Position numbers and translations under genes: made by a program
Notes under the pieces: model-generated
What the model saw: the letters and a program-made list of their open reading frames with translations, nothing else
Databases searched by the model: none
What the model was told of the DNA's origin: nothing
In this document: positions 1 to 8,957 of the stretch, one piece after another
How positions within the stretch are numbered: position 1 is the stretch's first letter
Layout: every line of letters begins with the position of its first letter
From: Pseudoluteimonas sp047602125
Lineage (GTDB): Bacteria > Pseudomonadota > Gammaproteobacteria > Xanthomonadales > Xanthomonadaceae
Direction of reading: 5' to 3'
DNA: 64,000 nt
Assembly: GCA_047602125.1 (NCBI GenBank)
Contig: JASGIB010000001.1
Location: 1,116,001-1,180,000 of the forward strand

Positions 1-123
1 GACGCGCGTACCGCTTGGCTCGAATCGATTGGATTCACGGTGCTGCGGTTCTGGAACGACGAAGTGCTGCGCGATGCCGGAGTCGTGACGCAGGAAATCG
101 CGCGGACCTTGGATTGCGGTTGA
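1..123 (+). CDS. DUF559 (Vsr-like endonuclease fold) protein, C-terminal fragment cut by window edge
   Basis: An open frame runs from the first base to a TGA at 121-123. Its 40 residues read DARTAWLESIGFTVLRFWND and continue to EIARTLDCG. The pattern R-x2-WLE-x2-G-[FY]-x-VLRFWN-x-[ED]-[VL] is the hallmark of the C-terminal part of DUF559 proteins, which have a fold related to very-short-patch-repair endonucleases. The start lies outside the window. Function is unproven for most of the family; nuclease-like activity is only inferred from the fold. Confidence 0.75.
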   Translation, partial: DARTAWLESIGFTVLRFWNDEVLRDAGVVTQEIARTLDCG

Positions 124-262
124 CCCCTCTCCCGCCTTCGGCACCCTCTCCCTCAAGGGGAGAGGGAAAAATTCGTAGGGTGGAACCGCCGAAGGTGATT
201 CCACCATCCATCCGATCGTTGAAGACGTCATGGCGGAAACCGCTTCGCGGGTTCCGCCCTAC
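124..262. repeat. two intergenic hairpin repeats
   Basis: Directly after the DUF559 stop is a CCCTCTCCC...GGGGAGAGGG inverted repeat (about 126-167), nearly the same as the copies at 40824-40868 and 25914-25939. It is followed by a second type (175-262) that begins GTAGGGTGGAACC and ends GGTTCCGCCCTAC, so its outer arms pair; related sequence recurs at 35592-35857. These look like dispersed intergenic palindromes. The first may also act as a terminator for the two convergent genes. Confidence 0.6.
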
Positions 263-272
263 GCTAGTCGGC

Positions 273-881
273 TCAGCTCTTCGCCATGTCCCCGAGCATG
301 CTGAAATAGCCCCAGAAATTCATTGCGAAAACCACGATCGCGCCGAATGTCGCGCGCACCCACCAGAACCAGGTCGCCTGGGCATGCTGAACCTCACACT
401 TCAGCCGCTTGTCCCACGGTGCATAGCCATCGTCCTTGAGCGTCGCATAGCTGGTCGCCAACGTTCCGAGGGAAAGCAGCGGAACGCCGAACGCGAGTCC
501 TCGCGTGATCACCCAGCCCTCGCGCTTGAGCGCTTTGGCGAATCCGAGCCGACTGCCATCTTGGTTGCGAACCCGGATTCCAAACAACCATTTGCCCGGT
601 GTCTGTGCGAAGGCAATGAGGAAGGCGACGGGTAGGAACGCGAGCAGGAATGTCAGGATGTTGGACACGACCATGCCGCCAAAGCCCGCTGTTGTCATTG
701 TCGTCAAACGATCCACGCCGCCACGAGTCGTGATCATGAGGAAGATCGTGAGGATGACGATCCCGACAATTCCAAACAGAAGCGAATCCAGCATGCGTGC
801 GAAGTAACGCGGCCATGGCCGCCCCGGTTGCACAAGCGTGCGATCCGCGAATTGCAGTTGCGCGATGGTGTCTTCCGACAT
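273..881 (-). CDS. RDD family membrane protein
   Basis: A 202-residue protein beginning MSEDTIAQLQFADRTLVQPG. This ATG at 881 is preferred over an upstream start because a strong GGGAGGG ribosome site lies just before it. The family signature is visible: an early RPWPRYFARMLDSLL segment with the Arg and Asp of the RDD motif in the first membrane helix, further hydrophobic stretches (FGIVGIVILTIFLMI, MVVSNILTFLLAFLPVAFLI), and TPGKWLFGIRVRNQDG, the conserved TxGK..(L/F)GI+V segment after a helix. RDD proteins are small inner-membrane proteins of mostly unknown function, some proposed as ion transporters. It is chromosomal and lies outside the transposon. Confidence 0.85.
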   Translation of the reverse strand: MSEDTIAQLQFADRTLVQPGRPWPRYFARMLDSLLFGIVGIVILTIFLMITTRGGVDRLTTMTTAGFGGMVVSNILTFLLAFLPVAFLIAFAQTPGKWLFGIRVRNQDGSRLGFAKALKREGWVITRGLAFGVPLLSLGTLATSYATLKDDGYAPWDKRLKCEVQHAQATWFWWVRATFGAIVVFAMNFWGYFSMLGDMAKS

Positions 882-915
882 GGCCCTCCCCTTTGGGCGA
901 TGCAATCGTTGTTTC

Positions 916-992
916 GTAGGCAGGGTTGGCTCTACCAACCAGCGTTGCGCGATGTTGGATCAAGCCGGGTTGATGAAGCCAACCCAGCCTAC
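916..992. repeat. long intergenic inverted repeat
   Basis: The arms GTAGGCAGGGTTGGC (916-930) and GCCAACCCAGCCTAC (978-992) pair with one mismatch around a 47-bp loop. It sits between the RDD gene and the small gene at 989-1246. The stop codon of the latter (989-991) lies inside the right arm, so arrival of the repeat may have set the present 3' end of that gene. Confidence 0.7.
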
Positions 993-1246
993 GGGCTTAG
1001 TTTGGATTTTTCCGTCATTGAATTCGCCAACTCTGCGACATCACCAAAATATCTGTTGTGCGTGCGTCTAAGGTCTGACTCAGACTCTGCCTCAAGAATC
1101 ACGACTTCATGTCGTATTCCTTGCTCCATAAGCGATATTTCTAGGGACAGTCGAGCTTTAGAAACTTCAGCGCGCAAAGCTGTTTCGAATGCCTCAAGTT
1201 TCACGAGCTTTCCAGCCTGACGATCATATTCAAGAAGGAACAGCAT
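989..1246 (-). CDS. conserved small protein coupled to the RelA/SpoT-domain gene
   Basis: An 85-residue soluble protein starting MLFLLEYDRQAGKLVKLEAF. Its ATG at 1246 lies one base past the TAA of the RelA/SpoT-domain gene (TAAGATG), so the two were probably co-translated before the transposon split the upstream gene. The sequence is rich in Glu/Arg with helical segments (FETALRAEVSKARLSLEISL); no membrane segment or known motif is visible. I do not recognise the family. The tight pairing with an alarmone-synthetase-type protein suggests a partner or antitoxin role, but this is inference only. Its stop lies in an intergenic repeat, so the C-terminus may be secondarily altered. Confidence 0.6.
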   Translation of the reverse strand: MLFLLEYDRQAGKLVKLEAFETALRAEVSKARLSLEISLMEQGIRHEVVILEAESESDLRRTHNRYFGDVAELANSMTEKSKLSP

Positions 1247-1247
1247 C

Positions 1248-1957
1248 TTAGGCCGCCTTAGAAAAATCGTTATGGACGTCACTAAGAAGTTGGACGAGCT
1301 GGGATCGCCGGGCAAAGAATCGCTTTTCGATTACCCTTAGTTCTCGTTTAATCTTTCCTGGAATATGTACAGCGGATTTAATCTGCCGCTGAACTTGGTC
1401 TCTCGCAACTTCTTCTTGCTCTACTTTCAGAATGGCTACAGAGAGGTTGTTGAGAAATGAAAGCGCTTCTGGATCGCCAACCCCATATTTCAGGTCTGGC
1501 CCCATAGTGTCAGACACCTTCTCCGATATTTCGGCCCATAAATGTTGAAATTTAGTCCTGACCTGAACTTCAACTTTGCGGCCTTCGATGTCAGCCACCA
1601 AGTGCACGGCACGATAACCGTTACTTGAGGTCTTTCGGCGGTCGTAGACTTTTGGATTATCGATAAAAACATCCAATGCTCGAACGGCCTGATCCTGCAG
1701 AACTATGTCTTCGACAACAATTCTGCAGCCAGCAATGTCTTGCACCTGGCTTAATCTGACATGCTGCCGATTAAGCTTGTCGACAAGCGCAGTAGTCGAT
1801 TTTGCAGGCCTACCAGTAACCGCATATTTCAACGGCCCTCGCAGTCTTGCAACAACAAGATCATATGCCGGGATGAATGACGCTCGATATTCATCCAGTT
1901 CAGTCAAAAGCTCAGCAGAAAAGCTGCCACTTTTAAGTTGATTGCCAAGTCGGTCAA
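1248..1957 (-). pseudogene. RelA/SpoT-domain protein, 3' part of a gene split by the transposon
   Basis: This is the main body of a small (p)ppGpp-synthetase-like protein. Visible family motifs are SQVQDIAGCRIVV, SSNGYRAVHLV (GYR-x-[VI]H), VEVQVRTKFQHLWAEI and a helical C-terminal tail. There is no RelA-type hydrolase, TGS or ACT domain, so it would be a stand-alone small alarmone synthetase or relative. The frame stays open upstream to the transposon edge at 1958. The first possible start inside the fragment is a TTG at 1907, which lacks the N-terminal helix. Joining 25055-25023 to 1952-1248 gives a continuous 245-residue protein starting MSREWKNSEIDRLGNQLK. The gene was therefore interrupted after codon 11 and is probably inactive unless transcribed outward from the element. 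Confidence 0.88.
1953..1957. repeat. target-site duplication, left copy (GTCAA)
   Basis: GTCAA directly precedes the TGTG left terminus of the transposon and is repeated directly after its CACA right terminus at 25023-25027. Five base pairs is the normal duplication length for Tn7-family transposition. Collapsing the two copies restores the RelA/SpoT-domain reading frame. Confidence 0.92.
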
Positions 1958-2094
1958 TGTGGGGTTGCCAAGAAGGCGCTAGTGGCTACTCCGCAACCGC
2001 AAGGACTTTTTTCTTCGCTGACACTTTCCCTAGCTAGCTATTGACCCCCTAAAGGCGCTACTTCCTTGTGAGCTGACCCCCTAAAGACACCAGT
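1958..2094. repeat. transposon left end with four spaced TnsB-site-like repeats
   Basis: Matches to the inner motif CC-N-AAAGGCGCTAGT occur at about 1968-1983 (CCAAGAAGGCGCTAGT), 2021-2035 (weak: ACACTTTCCCTAGCT), 2045-2062 (CCCCCTAAAGGCGCTACT) and 2077-2094 (CCCCCTAAAGACACCAGT). The two last copies share TGACCCCCTAAAG. Spaced sites at one end and tightly packed sites at the other is the known asymmetry of Tn7 ends. Binding by TnsB is inferred. Confidence 0.8.
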
Positions 2095-2709
2095 TTGCCA
2101 AGCCCCTTGATTCGCCCAGTAATTTCACTTACATGCAAATCTTTATGTGTATGACCAAGCATTTGACCTTTTCTGCCAACGAGCCTTTCCAGTTACGACA
2201 TAAGAAGTGACTGTGAACTTCACTCAGTTGATCGACAGGGATGGAGCCTGAAAGCTAATGATTCACGCTCTGGTAGCGACGCCTCGACGGACGATTTTCT
2301 TCGGCAAGCGCCACAAGCAATACGGTCGGTCGGCAGGCTTACAACCGCCTTCAGGACTAAACACCGCTTACAAGTAGAGTCCAGCAGACCGATGCGTGTG
2401 CTGCCGTTCCAGCAGACTAACAGTGAAGGAATAGGTACTGCCCGGCGCCTACATGCGGCAATAGCGAGACATGCCGCGAGCATCGTCTACAGCCGAGATT
2501 TAGTGCGTCACCCAGTAGCGTAACAATGTGTCGGCAACTCGCGTCCTCGCGGAGAAGGACTCCAGCAGGACGAGCAAGACCCGCTCTTCGTAACAACGCG
2601 ATTTGTAAAGTGGTCTTTGCCCCGTCTTATACGGGTTGCGTCAGCTTGAGTGTTGGGGCCTGCAAGTTCAGCTGCACAGATCGCGTTGATGTTGAGTCAT
2701 CCGCTCGAC
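2095..2709. other. gene-free stretch inside the left end
   Basis: About 600 bp between the left-end repeats and the immunity-gene candidate. Short open frames exist on both strands (for example 2220-2483 minus and 2526-2786 plus), but their protein sequences are Cys/Arg-rich without any recognisable pattern and there is no good ribosome site. I see no RNA gene. It may be remnant sequence from earlier cargo. Confidence 0.5.
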
Positions 2710-3057
2710 TCATCCTAATCTTACTCGAGCGAAGCGTACGGCTAAAAAATAAATGGCCCCAAAAATGGGGAAAATCCAGAGCTTAAATAGTATACGACGC
2801 CTATCTTCGAGGCGAAGTAAATGCATCGCGCCGTATGTCGATATCAGCGAAATTAGAATGGAAGCGATTAACGAAATGACCCCCAGCGTGACTAAAGAGA
2901 TATCTACACTCTTTGCAAATAACGACGACGGCGGGAACAACGAAGTAATCGCCCCCCAGATGAAGAATACGACCCAGATGCCAAGAATAATCTTGGACGC
3001 GATAGCAAGCTTATATTTGTATATGAAGTCATTGAATTCCATCAGGTTCCCATCCAT
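2710..3057 (-). CDS. small membrane protein, candidate immunity protein for the RHS protein
   Basis: A protein of up to 115 residues (MDGNLMEFNDFIYKYKLAIA...), or 110 if the ATG at 3042 is used. Both starts lie within the last codons of the RHS gene, so translation is likely coupled. Three hydrophobic segments are visible: ASKIILGIWVVFFIWGAITSLF, DISLVTLGVISLIASILISLIS and LFKLWIFPIFGAIYFLAV. Small genes placed directly after an RHS gene, overlapping its variable tip, are commonly the cognate immunity genes. A membrane location would fit a toxin tip that acts on or in the inner membrane. The family itself is not recognised, so the role is inferred from position and size. Confidence 0.6.
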   Translation of the reverse strand: MDGNLMEFNDFIYKYKLAIASKIILGIWVVFFIWGAITSLFPPSSLFAKSVDISLVTLGVISLIASILISLISTYGAMHLLRLEDRRRILFKLWIFPIFGAIYFLAVRFARVRLG

Positions 3058-6000
3058 TGTTTGGCCCAAAGAAGGCAAAAAGAACCCCGCCGGGATCAAC
3101 TTGAACCTTGACACGTATTAGGAATAGCGATGCTTCCGTACTTAGAAGGCCGCTAGAGTCCATGTTACCCGCGCCTTTGACGCTAAACTCATTCCTTAGC
3201 TGCCTAATGGGCTCAGGATCGTTTCCGTACCGAACGCTGTCGAATCCAAAGCTCGCTTGTGCACGCCCTAACTCTCCACCTATGTATGCCTCGCGCTCGG
3301 CGAATCCTTCAAAGCCACTCTTGCCGCCGAAAGATATACCGATAACGGCGTGCGCATTTGCAGCCAACTTTCCTCCAAAAATACGAAAGCCAGCGCCAAT
3401 CCCAGGTCCAACTCCCACATCTACTTTGATTGCCTTCAGCAGTCTGCTACCTACGCTTCCGCGAGTTGAGTCTTCTGGTGATGCTTTAGGCCCACCCTCA
3501 CCACCTTCCGCGAAGGCGAACCGGATAAGAGAACTCTGCTTCCATTGCTCTCGAAGCTGCTCCAAGCATTGCGAACTCCCAGTACATGCCATACGGCCAT
3601 CTGGATCTTTAAAATTGTACGGATTGTCATTCCCATACCAATACCGATTGAAATTCCCGCCCACGCTCGTCGCCGTCACCGGATCGACGGAGAGGAACCG
3701 TCCGATCATCGGGTCGTAATAGCGCTGTTGCATGTACGTCAGCCCGGTCATCGCATCCTGCACATGGCCGGTGAAGCCCGGCCCATCATGCTGCGCCCGG
3801 TTCAATAGCTGGCCGTAGGGTTCGTATTCGCTGCGCTCGATCACAGCGCGGCTCGCATTCGTCACCGCCACCGGCGTACCCAGCGCATCGGTGTGCTGGT
3901 ACTCCACCGTGATCGCCCCGCCGCTGATCGCCTTCTTCCGCACCGCCACCAGGCTGCCGCCCAACGAGATGTATGACGACGTGAACCCCGAACGGTTGTC
4001 GGTGATCTGCAGCAACTGCCCATCCTGCGAATACTGGCTCAGGATGTTGCCGGCCGAGGCATTCTGTAGTGTGCGGTGCCCTTGGGCATCGTAGTAGTAC
4101 AACTCGCCCTTGCTTGGGGCGAAGTAGAGACGATTGTTATCGCCGAACGTGAAGGTGTCGTTCCCCTTGGTGGCCAGGTTTCCTTGCACGTCATAGGTCA
4201 GGTCGACCAGCGAATTGCCAGCGCACCCATCGGCATCGCGTAGGGAGGTCAGACGCTTGTGCGTGTCATAGCAATAGAACTGGTTGCGCGCGGGAGTCGT
4301 ATCCGTCGCCGGCATGTTCAGATTGATCAGGTTGTCCAGCACGTCATGGGTGAAGGCAACGGTTCCCGTGCCCGCCGCGGTGGTGCCGAACATCGGCGAG
4401 TCCGTGGACATGAGCCTGTCCAGCGCGTCGTACTCCATGCTCCGATCGCCACGATGTCCGCGCCCGGTCGCCCCGTCCAGGATTGTCGCCACATTCCCGT
4501 TGGCGTCGTAGACATAGCTGTCGTAGAGGATGCTGGTGCCGCCGTAGGCATCCTTGCTCGTCTCAGGCAACTGACGCTCGTTCTGGGTCATCGTATGGAC
4601 GATGCCGTTGCCGTAGGTGAACTGTTTGATCGCTCCGTTCGGCCAATAGGTCACGTCGGTGGCGAAAGTGCCCGCCTGCGTCGGCTGGCCCAGAGCATTG
4701 GGCGCGTAACTCATCTGGAGGCCGCCGCTGGGATCGTCCGGGTAAATCTGCACCGACAAATGTCCATTGCTGTCGTAACCATGGCCCACCGACCAGGTGT
4801 ACCAGCCCGGCCATTGCAGGCTTTCGCCGGTGCCATCGGGCATCCGGCGCTTGTTGTAGTGGTAGGAATCGATCAGCGGCCTGGTGTGGCCAGGGGCGTT
4901 GTAGGTGGTGATCTGCGCCGGCAGGCTATCGGGGGTATAGCTTAGATCCTGGTCGCCCATTTGATCGGGGAAGCGCAGCGTCTTCAGTCGATTGCGTGCG
5001 TCATAGGTTCGCTTGACCTTGTCTGCGTCGTCAACGGATCCGCGATCGCAGGTCAAGGTCGTCAACGATTGATCGGACGCGCTCCAATCGACGTTGTTGG
5101 CGGCGTCGTAATTGACCAGCGTCGGGCCGGTTTCCGGCTCGACGGTCTTGCACAGCAATTGGTAGACGTCATACACGTAGCTACGCGTCTCGGTCACCGA
5201 GCCGCTGGGATTGTGGCGAGTGATGGCCAACGGCTTGCCGAACACATCGCGCGCGATGTCCGTGTCAGCTTCCTCGGTTTTCCCGTCGGCCTGGTCGATG
5301 TCCACGGGCCAGTCGGTGGTCGGCTGATCGAAGGCCATGAAGCTGGTAATGGTTTTGAAGTTGCGCGGGTTGGTGACCTGGGTCTTGAAGCCCGTGAGGT
5401 ACGTAGTGAGCGTGGTCAGGACCGTGCTGTCCTCAGCATCCTGCTCGACCTTGGTTACGCGATCCAGCGCATCGTAGAAGGTGCGCATGCCCGTCAGCGA
5501 CGGATTGGTATAGCCGCCGCTCAATCCCCCCATGGGGTAGGACTGGAAAGCGAGTCGCCCGCTTTCGTCGTAACGCTTGACCGTGATGCTGCGCGGCGAT
5601 GTCGCACTGTCGTATTGATTTTCCACGACGGGTCGCCACAAGGCATCGTAGTCGGTCACCTTGTAGCCGTTGCCCGTATGCTCGGTGCGTCTCCAATGGC
5701 CGACGCCGAGCCCGTACGCCCCGGTTGTCATCGGCGAAAAATCAATGTACGTCGTGTTCCAGTTGGTGCTGTCGCCGGTTGGATACACGATGGTTGCCAG
5801 CCGACCCATGTCGTCATAGCCGTAGCCCGTCGAATAGCCATTCTGGTCCGTGACCGCAGTCACCCTGCCCGCATCATCAACTATAGCTTTCATTGTGACC
5901 GGCGTTTGTTGGTCATCCGTTGCCGGATAGGTGATCGTTCGAGGAATACCACGGTACCAATTGGTCAGCGTCGTGACGTTGTTCCTACCGTCCTTGATCG

Positions 6001-8074
6001 ACTTCAGGGTTCCGAGCTGGTTGCTCGCCACCGTCGAGGTCGTGTCGTAGGCGAGCGTCTGCTGCGTTTTGCCGAATGCTTTGCTGACCAGCGGCAACCC
6101 GTAAGTCGAATCGTATGTGGTCTCGGACATCACCGTCCCCGAACCACATCCGGTAGGCAAGGGCGTCGTGGGCCACACACATTGCACCTGCGTAACCAAT
6201 CCAAGCACCCATTTCGTGGCATTGTCGGAGTAAGTGGTGTACTCCGTTCGCTTGTAACCGAGCGTATTGGATTTGACGATGTATCTGGGACGCGCGCGAA
6301 GATCGAAGCACAGCGTGTTGTTGCCATTGCAGGTCGAAGGGACTTCCCAAGTGAAGGTCACGCCATCCTGGGTGGTGGAGGTGGCCTTGAGCGGCCGCAG
6401 CAGCGACCGCACTGCGGTGTCGGCCAGAGACGACGAAGTACTGCCTGCGACCGCCGGAAATTGTGCAGTTGCGGCTTCCGTGTCCGAGACGTAAGTGTTC
6501 TGGGTCGTGCGCAGCGGCACACGCGTGAGGTTCGGCGCTGTCCCGGTCGTATAGCCTTCCTCGACACTCAATAGCTGTCCAGAGTTGACTTTGAACTTCT
6601 GCCCGAACTTGTAGAGTTTGTAGCTACCGCCTGGGCCATGCACGATCGTCGTGGAAGTTAGCGGGCACGAGTTTGGATAAGGCGGGTTGTCGCAGACATC
6701 CTTGAACGCGCCGAGATCGCCAAAGCCATTGCTTGGGTACGAGTACGTCCACTGCGAAGTCGGGAGGCCTGGCCCGCTCACTGTCTTCGAGAACAGCGTG
6801 AAGCCATCGTGGAAATTGGGATTGGTGAGGTACTGAACCGAATGCATCGACCCGTCGACGAAGGCATTGCACTGCTTCGGCACATTGCTGATGGCGTGCC
6901 TTTCCACACTGAATTGATAGTCTGCCATCGCACCCGACGGAAGCTCGACCGAGAACTCGTACTCGCCAATAGGCGCTTCTGGTGGCATGCAATCCGGCTG
7001 GGGATCGTAGTACGGATCTTGCCCTGCCGCCTCGATGGTTAGTGATCCCGTACCGAGATAATTGATTTGGGATTGATCGGGGAGCGTTACGACAAACTGT
7101 TCGTTGTTGGGGGTGTTGCTGACGCTGTAATGCCACGTACCCATGCTGGATTGCACGGTGGAAATGGCGCCATTCACCCACCCCGTGACATGAATATATC
7201 GGCCATCGCTCGAATCAATAGCACTGAGTCGGTTGTTATTGTTTTTGTCGTAGGTGTAAGTCACGTAATTCCCGAATCGATCCTCGATTCGAGTGACGAA
7301 GAAGTAGACCTTTGACCCACCCATCGTTGCGATGCCGTGTCCATAATTCGTGGTCCACTTCTCATACCCGTAACCTGTCGTCACGACCCAATCGAAAAAG
7401 TACTTCTCTCCACTCGGGGAGATAGCGACGAACCCCTCACCTGGATAAAGATTCTTTGTCGACGAGAGGCATTCGAATGCCCACATATTCTTCGTCATCA
7501 GCGGAGCGCTACCCGCCTTTGTAAATCCCGCAGGCGACGACGGCGGATTACGCAAGATCTCCTGTTTCCCGACCCAGGGAATGTGCATCCAGTTGCCACT
7601 CCAGTAATCCTGCGGCAAAAAAACTCCGTAGGTGGGGGGCGGGTTTCCGCCCAATGTGCATCGCGCATTCGGATTCGCCGCATCGACGACCCAGCCATCG
7701 CCTCCGAAAGTGCCTTCCAAATGGGGGATATCGAGGTTGATCGAGCTGTCGAATGCATCGAGCGGCGATACATTGTCACCACCGCCGTGCATGTGGTCTT
7801 CGATCGCGAGAGAACGCTGCAACCTCACGGGCAATGCATTGTTGCCTTTGATGTCAATATCGGTCCAACTGAACGACGTCGACCCATCCTGGAGGCTCGT
7901 GCTTTCCCCAAAGGAATTGAAGGTGTAGGGAGTGATTTCGTTCGAGGTCTGGACCGGCTCGAGATATTTTTCCCAACTCGACAATGTGGTTGTGGTCTGG
8001 GCGAAAGCCACAACTGGCTGATACAACGCAAGAACGAAAACCAGCGCCAATCGCACCGTCGTCATCTGCTTCAT
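3029..8074 (-). CDS. Sec-exported RHS/YD-repeat protein with variable C-terminal tip
   Basis: A protein of 1681 residues. The start at ATG 8074 (MKQMTTVRLALVFVLALYQP) follows AAGGA by seven bases; a GTG six bases upstream is possible. The first 26 residues form a classical signal peptide ending at AFA-Q. Most of the protein consists of YD repeats such as YDESGRLAFQSYP, YDALDRVTKVEQD and YDSNGHLSVQIYP. The end of the RHS core is marked by GLTYMQQRYYDPMIGRFLSVDPV. After NPYNFKDPDGR comes a tip of about 187 residues, Gly-rich with hydrophobic strands (VDVGVGPGIGAGFRIFGGK), that I cannot assign. No PAAR or VgrG-linking domain is present, so Sec export to the periplasm or surface is more likely than type VI delivery. 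The gene is transposon cargo and overlaps its immunity candidate. Confidence 0.88.
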   Translation of the reverse strand: MKQMTTVRLALVFVLALYQPVVAFAQTTTTLSSWEKYLEPVQTSNEITPYTFNSFGESTSLQDGSTSFSWTDIDIKGNNALPVRLQRSLAIEDHMHGGGDNVSPLDAFDSSINLDIPHLEGTFGGDGWVVDAANPNARCTLGGNPPPTYGVFLPQDYWSGNWMHIPWVGKQEILRNPPSSPAGFTKAGSAPLMTKNMWAFECLSSTKNLYPGEGFVAISPSGEKYFFDWVVTTGYGYEKWTTNYGHGIATMGGSKVYFFVTRIEDRFGNYVTYTYDKNNNNRLSAIDSSDGRYIHVTGWVNGAISTVQSSMGTWHYSVSNTPNNEQFVVTLPDQSQINYLGTGSLTIEAAGQDPYYDPQPDCMPPEAPIGEYEFSVELPSGAMADYQFSVERHAISNVPKQCNAFVDGSMHSVQYLTNPNFHDGFTLFSKTVSGPGLPTSQWTYSYPSNGFGDLGAFKDVCDNPPYPNSCPLTSTTIVHGPGGSYKLYKFGQKFKVNSGQLLSVEEGYTTGTAPNLTRVPLRTTQNTYVSDTEAATAQFPAVAGSTSSSLADTAVRSLLRPLKATSTTQDGVTFTWEVPSTCNGNNTLCFDLRARPRYIVKSNTLGYKRTEYTTYSDNATKWVLGLVTQVQCVWPTTPLPTGCGSGTVMSETTYDSTYGLPLVSKAFGKTQQTLAYDTTSTVASNQLGTLKSIKDGRNNVTTLTNWYRGIPRTITYPATDDQQTPVTMKAIVDDAGRVTAVTDQNGYSTGYGYDDMGRLATIVYPTGDSTNWNTTYIDFSPMTTGAYGLGVGHWRRTEHTGNGYKVTDYDALWRPVVENQYDSATSPRSITVKRYDESGRLAFQSYPMGGLSGGYTNPSLTGMRTFYDALDRVTKVEQDAEDSTVLTTLTTYLTGFKTQVTNPRNFKTITSFMAFDQPTTDWPVDIDQADGKTEEADTDIARDVFGKPLAITRHNPSGSVTETRSYVYDVYQLLCKTVEPETGPTLVNYDAANNVDWSASDQSLTTLTCDRGSVDDADKVKRTYDARNRLKTLRFPDQMGDQDLSYTPDSLPAQITTYNAPGHTRPLIDSYHYNKRRMPDGTGESLQWPGWYTWSVGHGYDSNGHLSVQIYPDDPSGGLQMSYAPNALGQPTQAGTFATDVTYWPNGAIKQFTYGNGIVHTMTQNERQLPETSKDAYGGTSILYDSYVYDANGNVATILDGATGRGHRGDRSMEYDALDRLMSTDSPMFGTTAAGTGTVAFTHDVLDNLINLNMPATDTTPARNQFYCYDTHKRLTSLRDADGCAGNSLVDLTYDVQGNLATKGNDTFTFGDNNRLYFAPSKGELYYYDAQGHRTLQNASAGNILSQYSQDGQLLQITDNRSGFTSSYISLGGSLVAVRKKAISGGAITVEYQHTDALGTPVAVTNASRAVIERSEYEPYGQLLNRAQHDGPGFTGHVQDAMTGLTYMQQRYYDPMIGRFLSVDPVTATSVGGNFNRYWYGNDNPYNFKDPDGRMACTGSSQCLEQLREQWKQSSLIRFAFAEGGEGGPKASPEDSTRGSVGSRLLKAIKVDVGVGPGIGAGFRIFGGKLAANAHAVIGISFGGKSGFEGFAEREAYIGGELGRAQASFGFDSVRYGNDPEPIRQLRNEFSVKGAGNMDSSGLLSTEASLFLIRVKVQVDPGGVLFAFFGPNNGWEPDGIQ

Positions 8075-8691
8075 TCGCACGTCCTTGCACTCCCCGAAAA
8101 AACTGCCGTTGCTACCGAAATTGGATCGCTTCGCATCGGTTGCTGTTGACGATCTCGACTCTCGCCAACACCCGGCCTACCCCCGCTTGGCAGCGGGTAG
8201 CGCGATATAAGCAATCAATTTCCCCCTATTGCCCCCAGCCTCCTGCGCCGTTCACTCCCCTGGCACGAACGCAATCTTGGCTCCGTTCCAGCATACGACT
8301 GAAAAGTGACTGTATGCCAAGGACGGGGGCAAAAATTTTCGGCTTACCCATGCTTTGGCGAATGGCGGGGCTGTCAGCGCTTCTCAAAGACATTTTGTGA
8401 AAAATTACCATTGCATTCGTGCGTGAATCCTGCCAGGAAGAGCTGCGGTCAATCCACCCTGTCGACTATGAACAGAGCTTGCCCCACTCTTGACCGCGGA
8501 TCCTTCTGATATCGCCTCGCTGGCAACAACCGGGGCCTACCCATGCCAGCAACGCACAGCGCCGATAGGGGTGGCGGGTGAGGGCGCGCCGACACCTATA
8601 GGACTTTTCCTACTCGGTTTCGGCAGGACGCCCGATGCCGCTCGGCAGCGACCAGGCGCACCGTGGAGCCATTGCAGCCACGGACGCCCCC
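8075..8691. other. intergenic stretch upstream of the RHS gene
   Basis: About 600 bp with the RHS ribosome site (AAGGA, near 8081) at its left end. A short inverted repeat GCATAC...GTATGC lies at about 8291-8317. No convincing gene is visible: frames that stay open here encode low-complexity Pro/Arg sequence. The RHS promoter presumably lies in this interval, but I cannot place it with confidence. Confidence 0.4.
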
Positions 8692-8865
8692 ATGACCTCT
8701 GACGAATACCTCGATGCCCTGCGGGCTGCTGCGCATGCTGGTGACCGCAAGGCCGCGGCGTTTCTCAACCACTACGCCTCGCATATGGTCGAAGTGCCGT
8801 CCCTCCCTGCCACAACGGCCGAGACTTCGATCGTGCATCCCGCCCTGCTGGCGGAGACTGTTTGA
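8692..8865 (+). CDS. hypothetical small protein or gene remnant
   Basis: A 57-residue frame, MTSDEYLDALRAAAHAGDRK and onward to HPALLAETV. The composition looks like a real soluble protein, with an amphipathic helix containing DALRAAAHAGDRKAAAFLNHYA. No family is recognised and the ribosome site is weak. It lies downstream of and convergent with the AAA+ ATPase gene. It could equally be the remainder of a longer gene. Confidence 0.35.
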   Translation: MTSDEYLDALRAAAHAGDRKAAAFLNHYASHMVEVPSLPATTAETSIVHPALLAETV

Positions 8866-8957
8866 TCGTCACAAGGCCGAGGTCAGGTGGAAACAGCCGT
8901 GTAAGCTCGCTACCTCTTAATCGACTATGTGGGACTATTTTTCCTATGCGTCGCGAA

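Noticed and set aside
2220..2483. Minus-strand frame in the left end
   Set aside because: Cys/Arg-rich, no motif, no ribosome site; treated as non-coding.
4961..6574. Long open frame antisense to the RHS gene
   Set aside because: Arg/His-rich protein without known motifs, explained by codon bias of the strongly supported RHS frame on the other strand.
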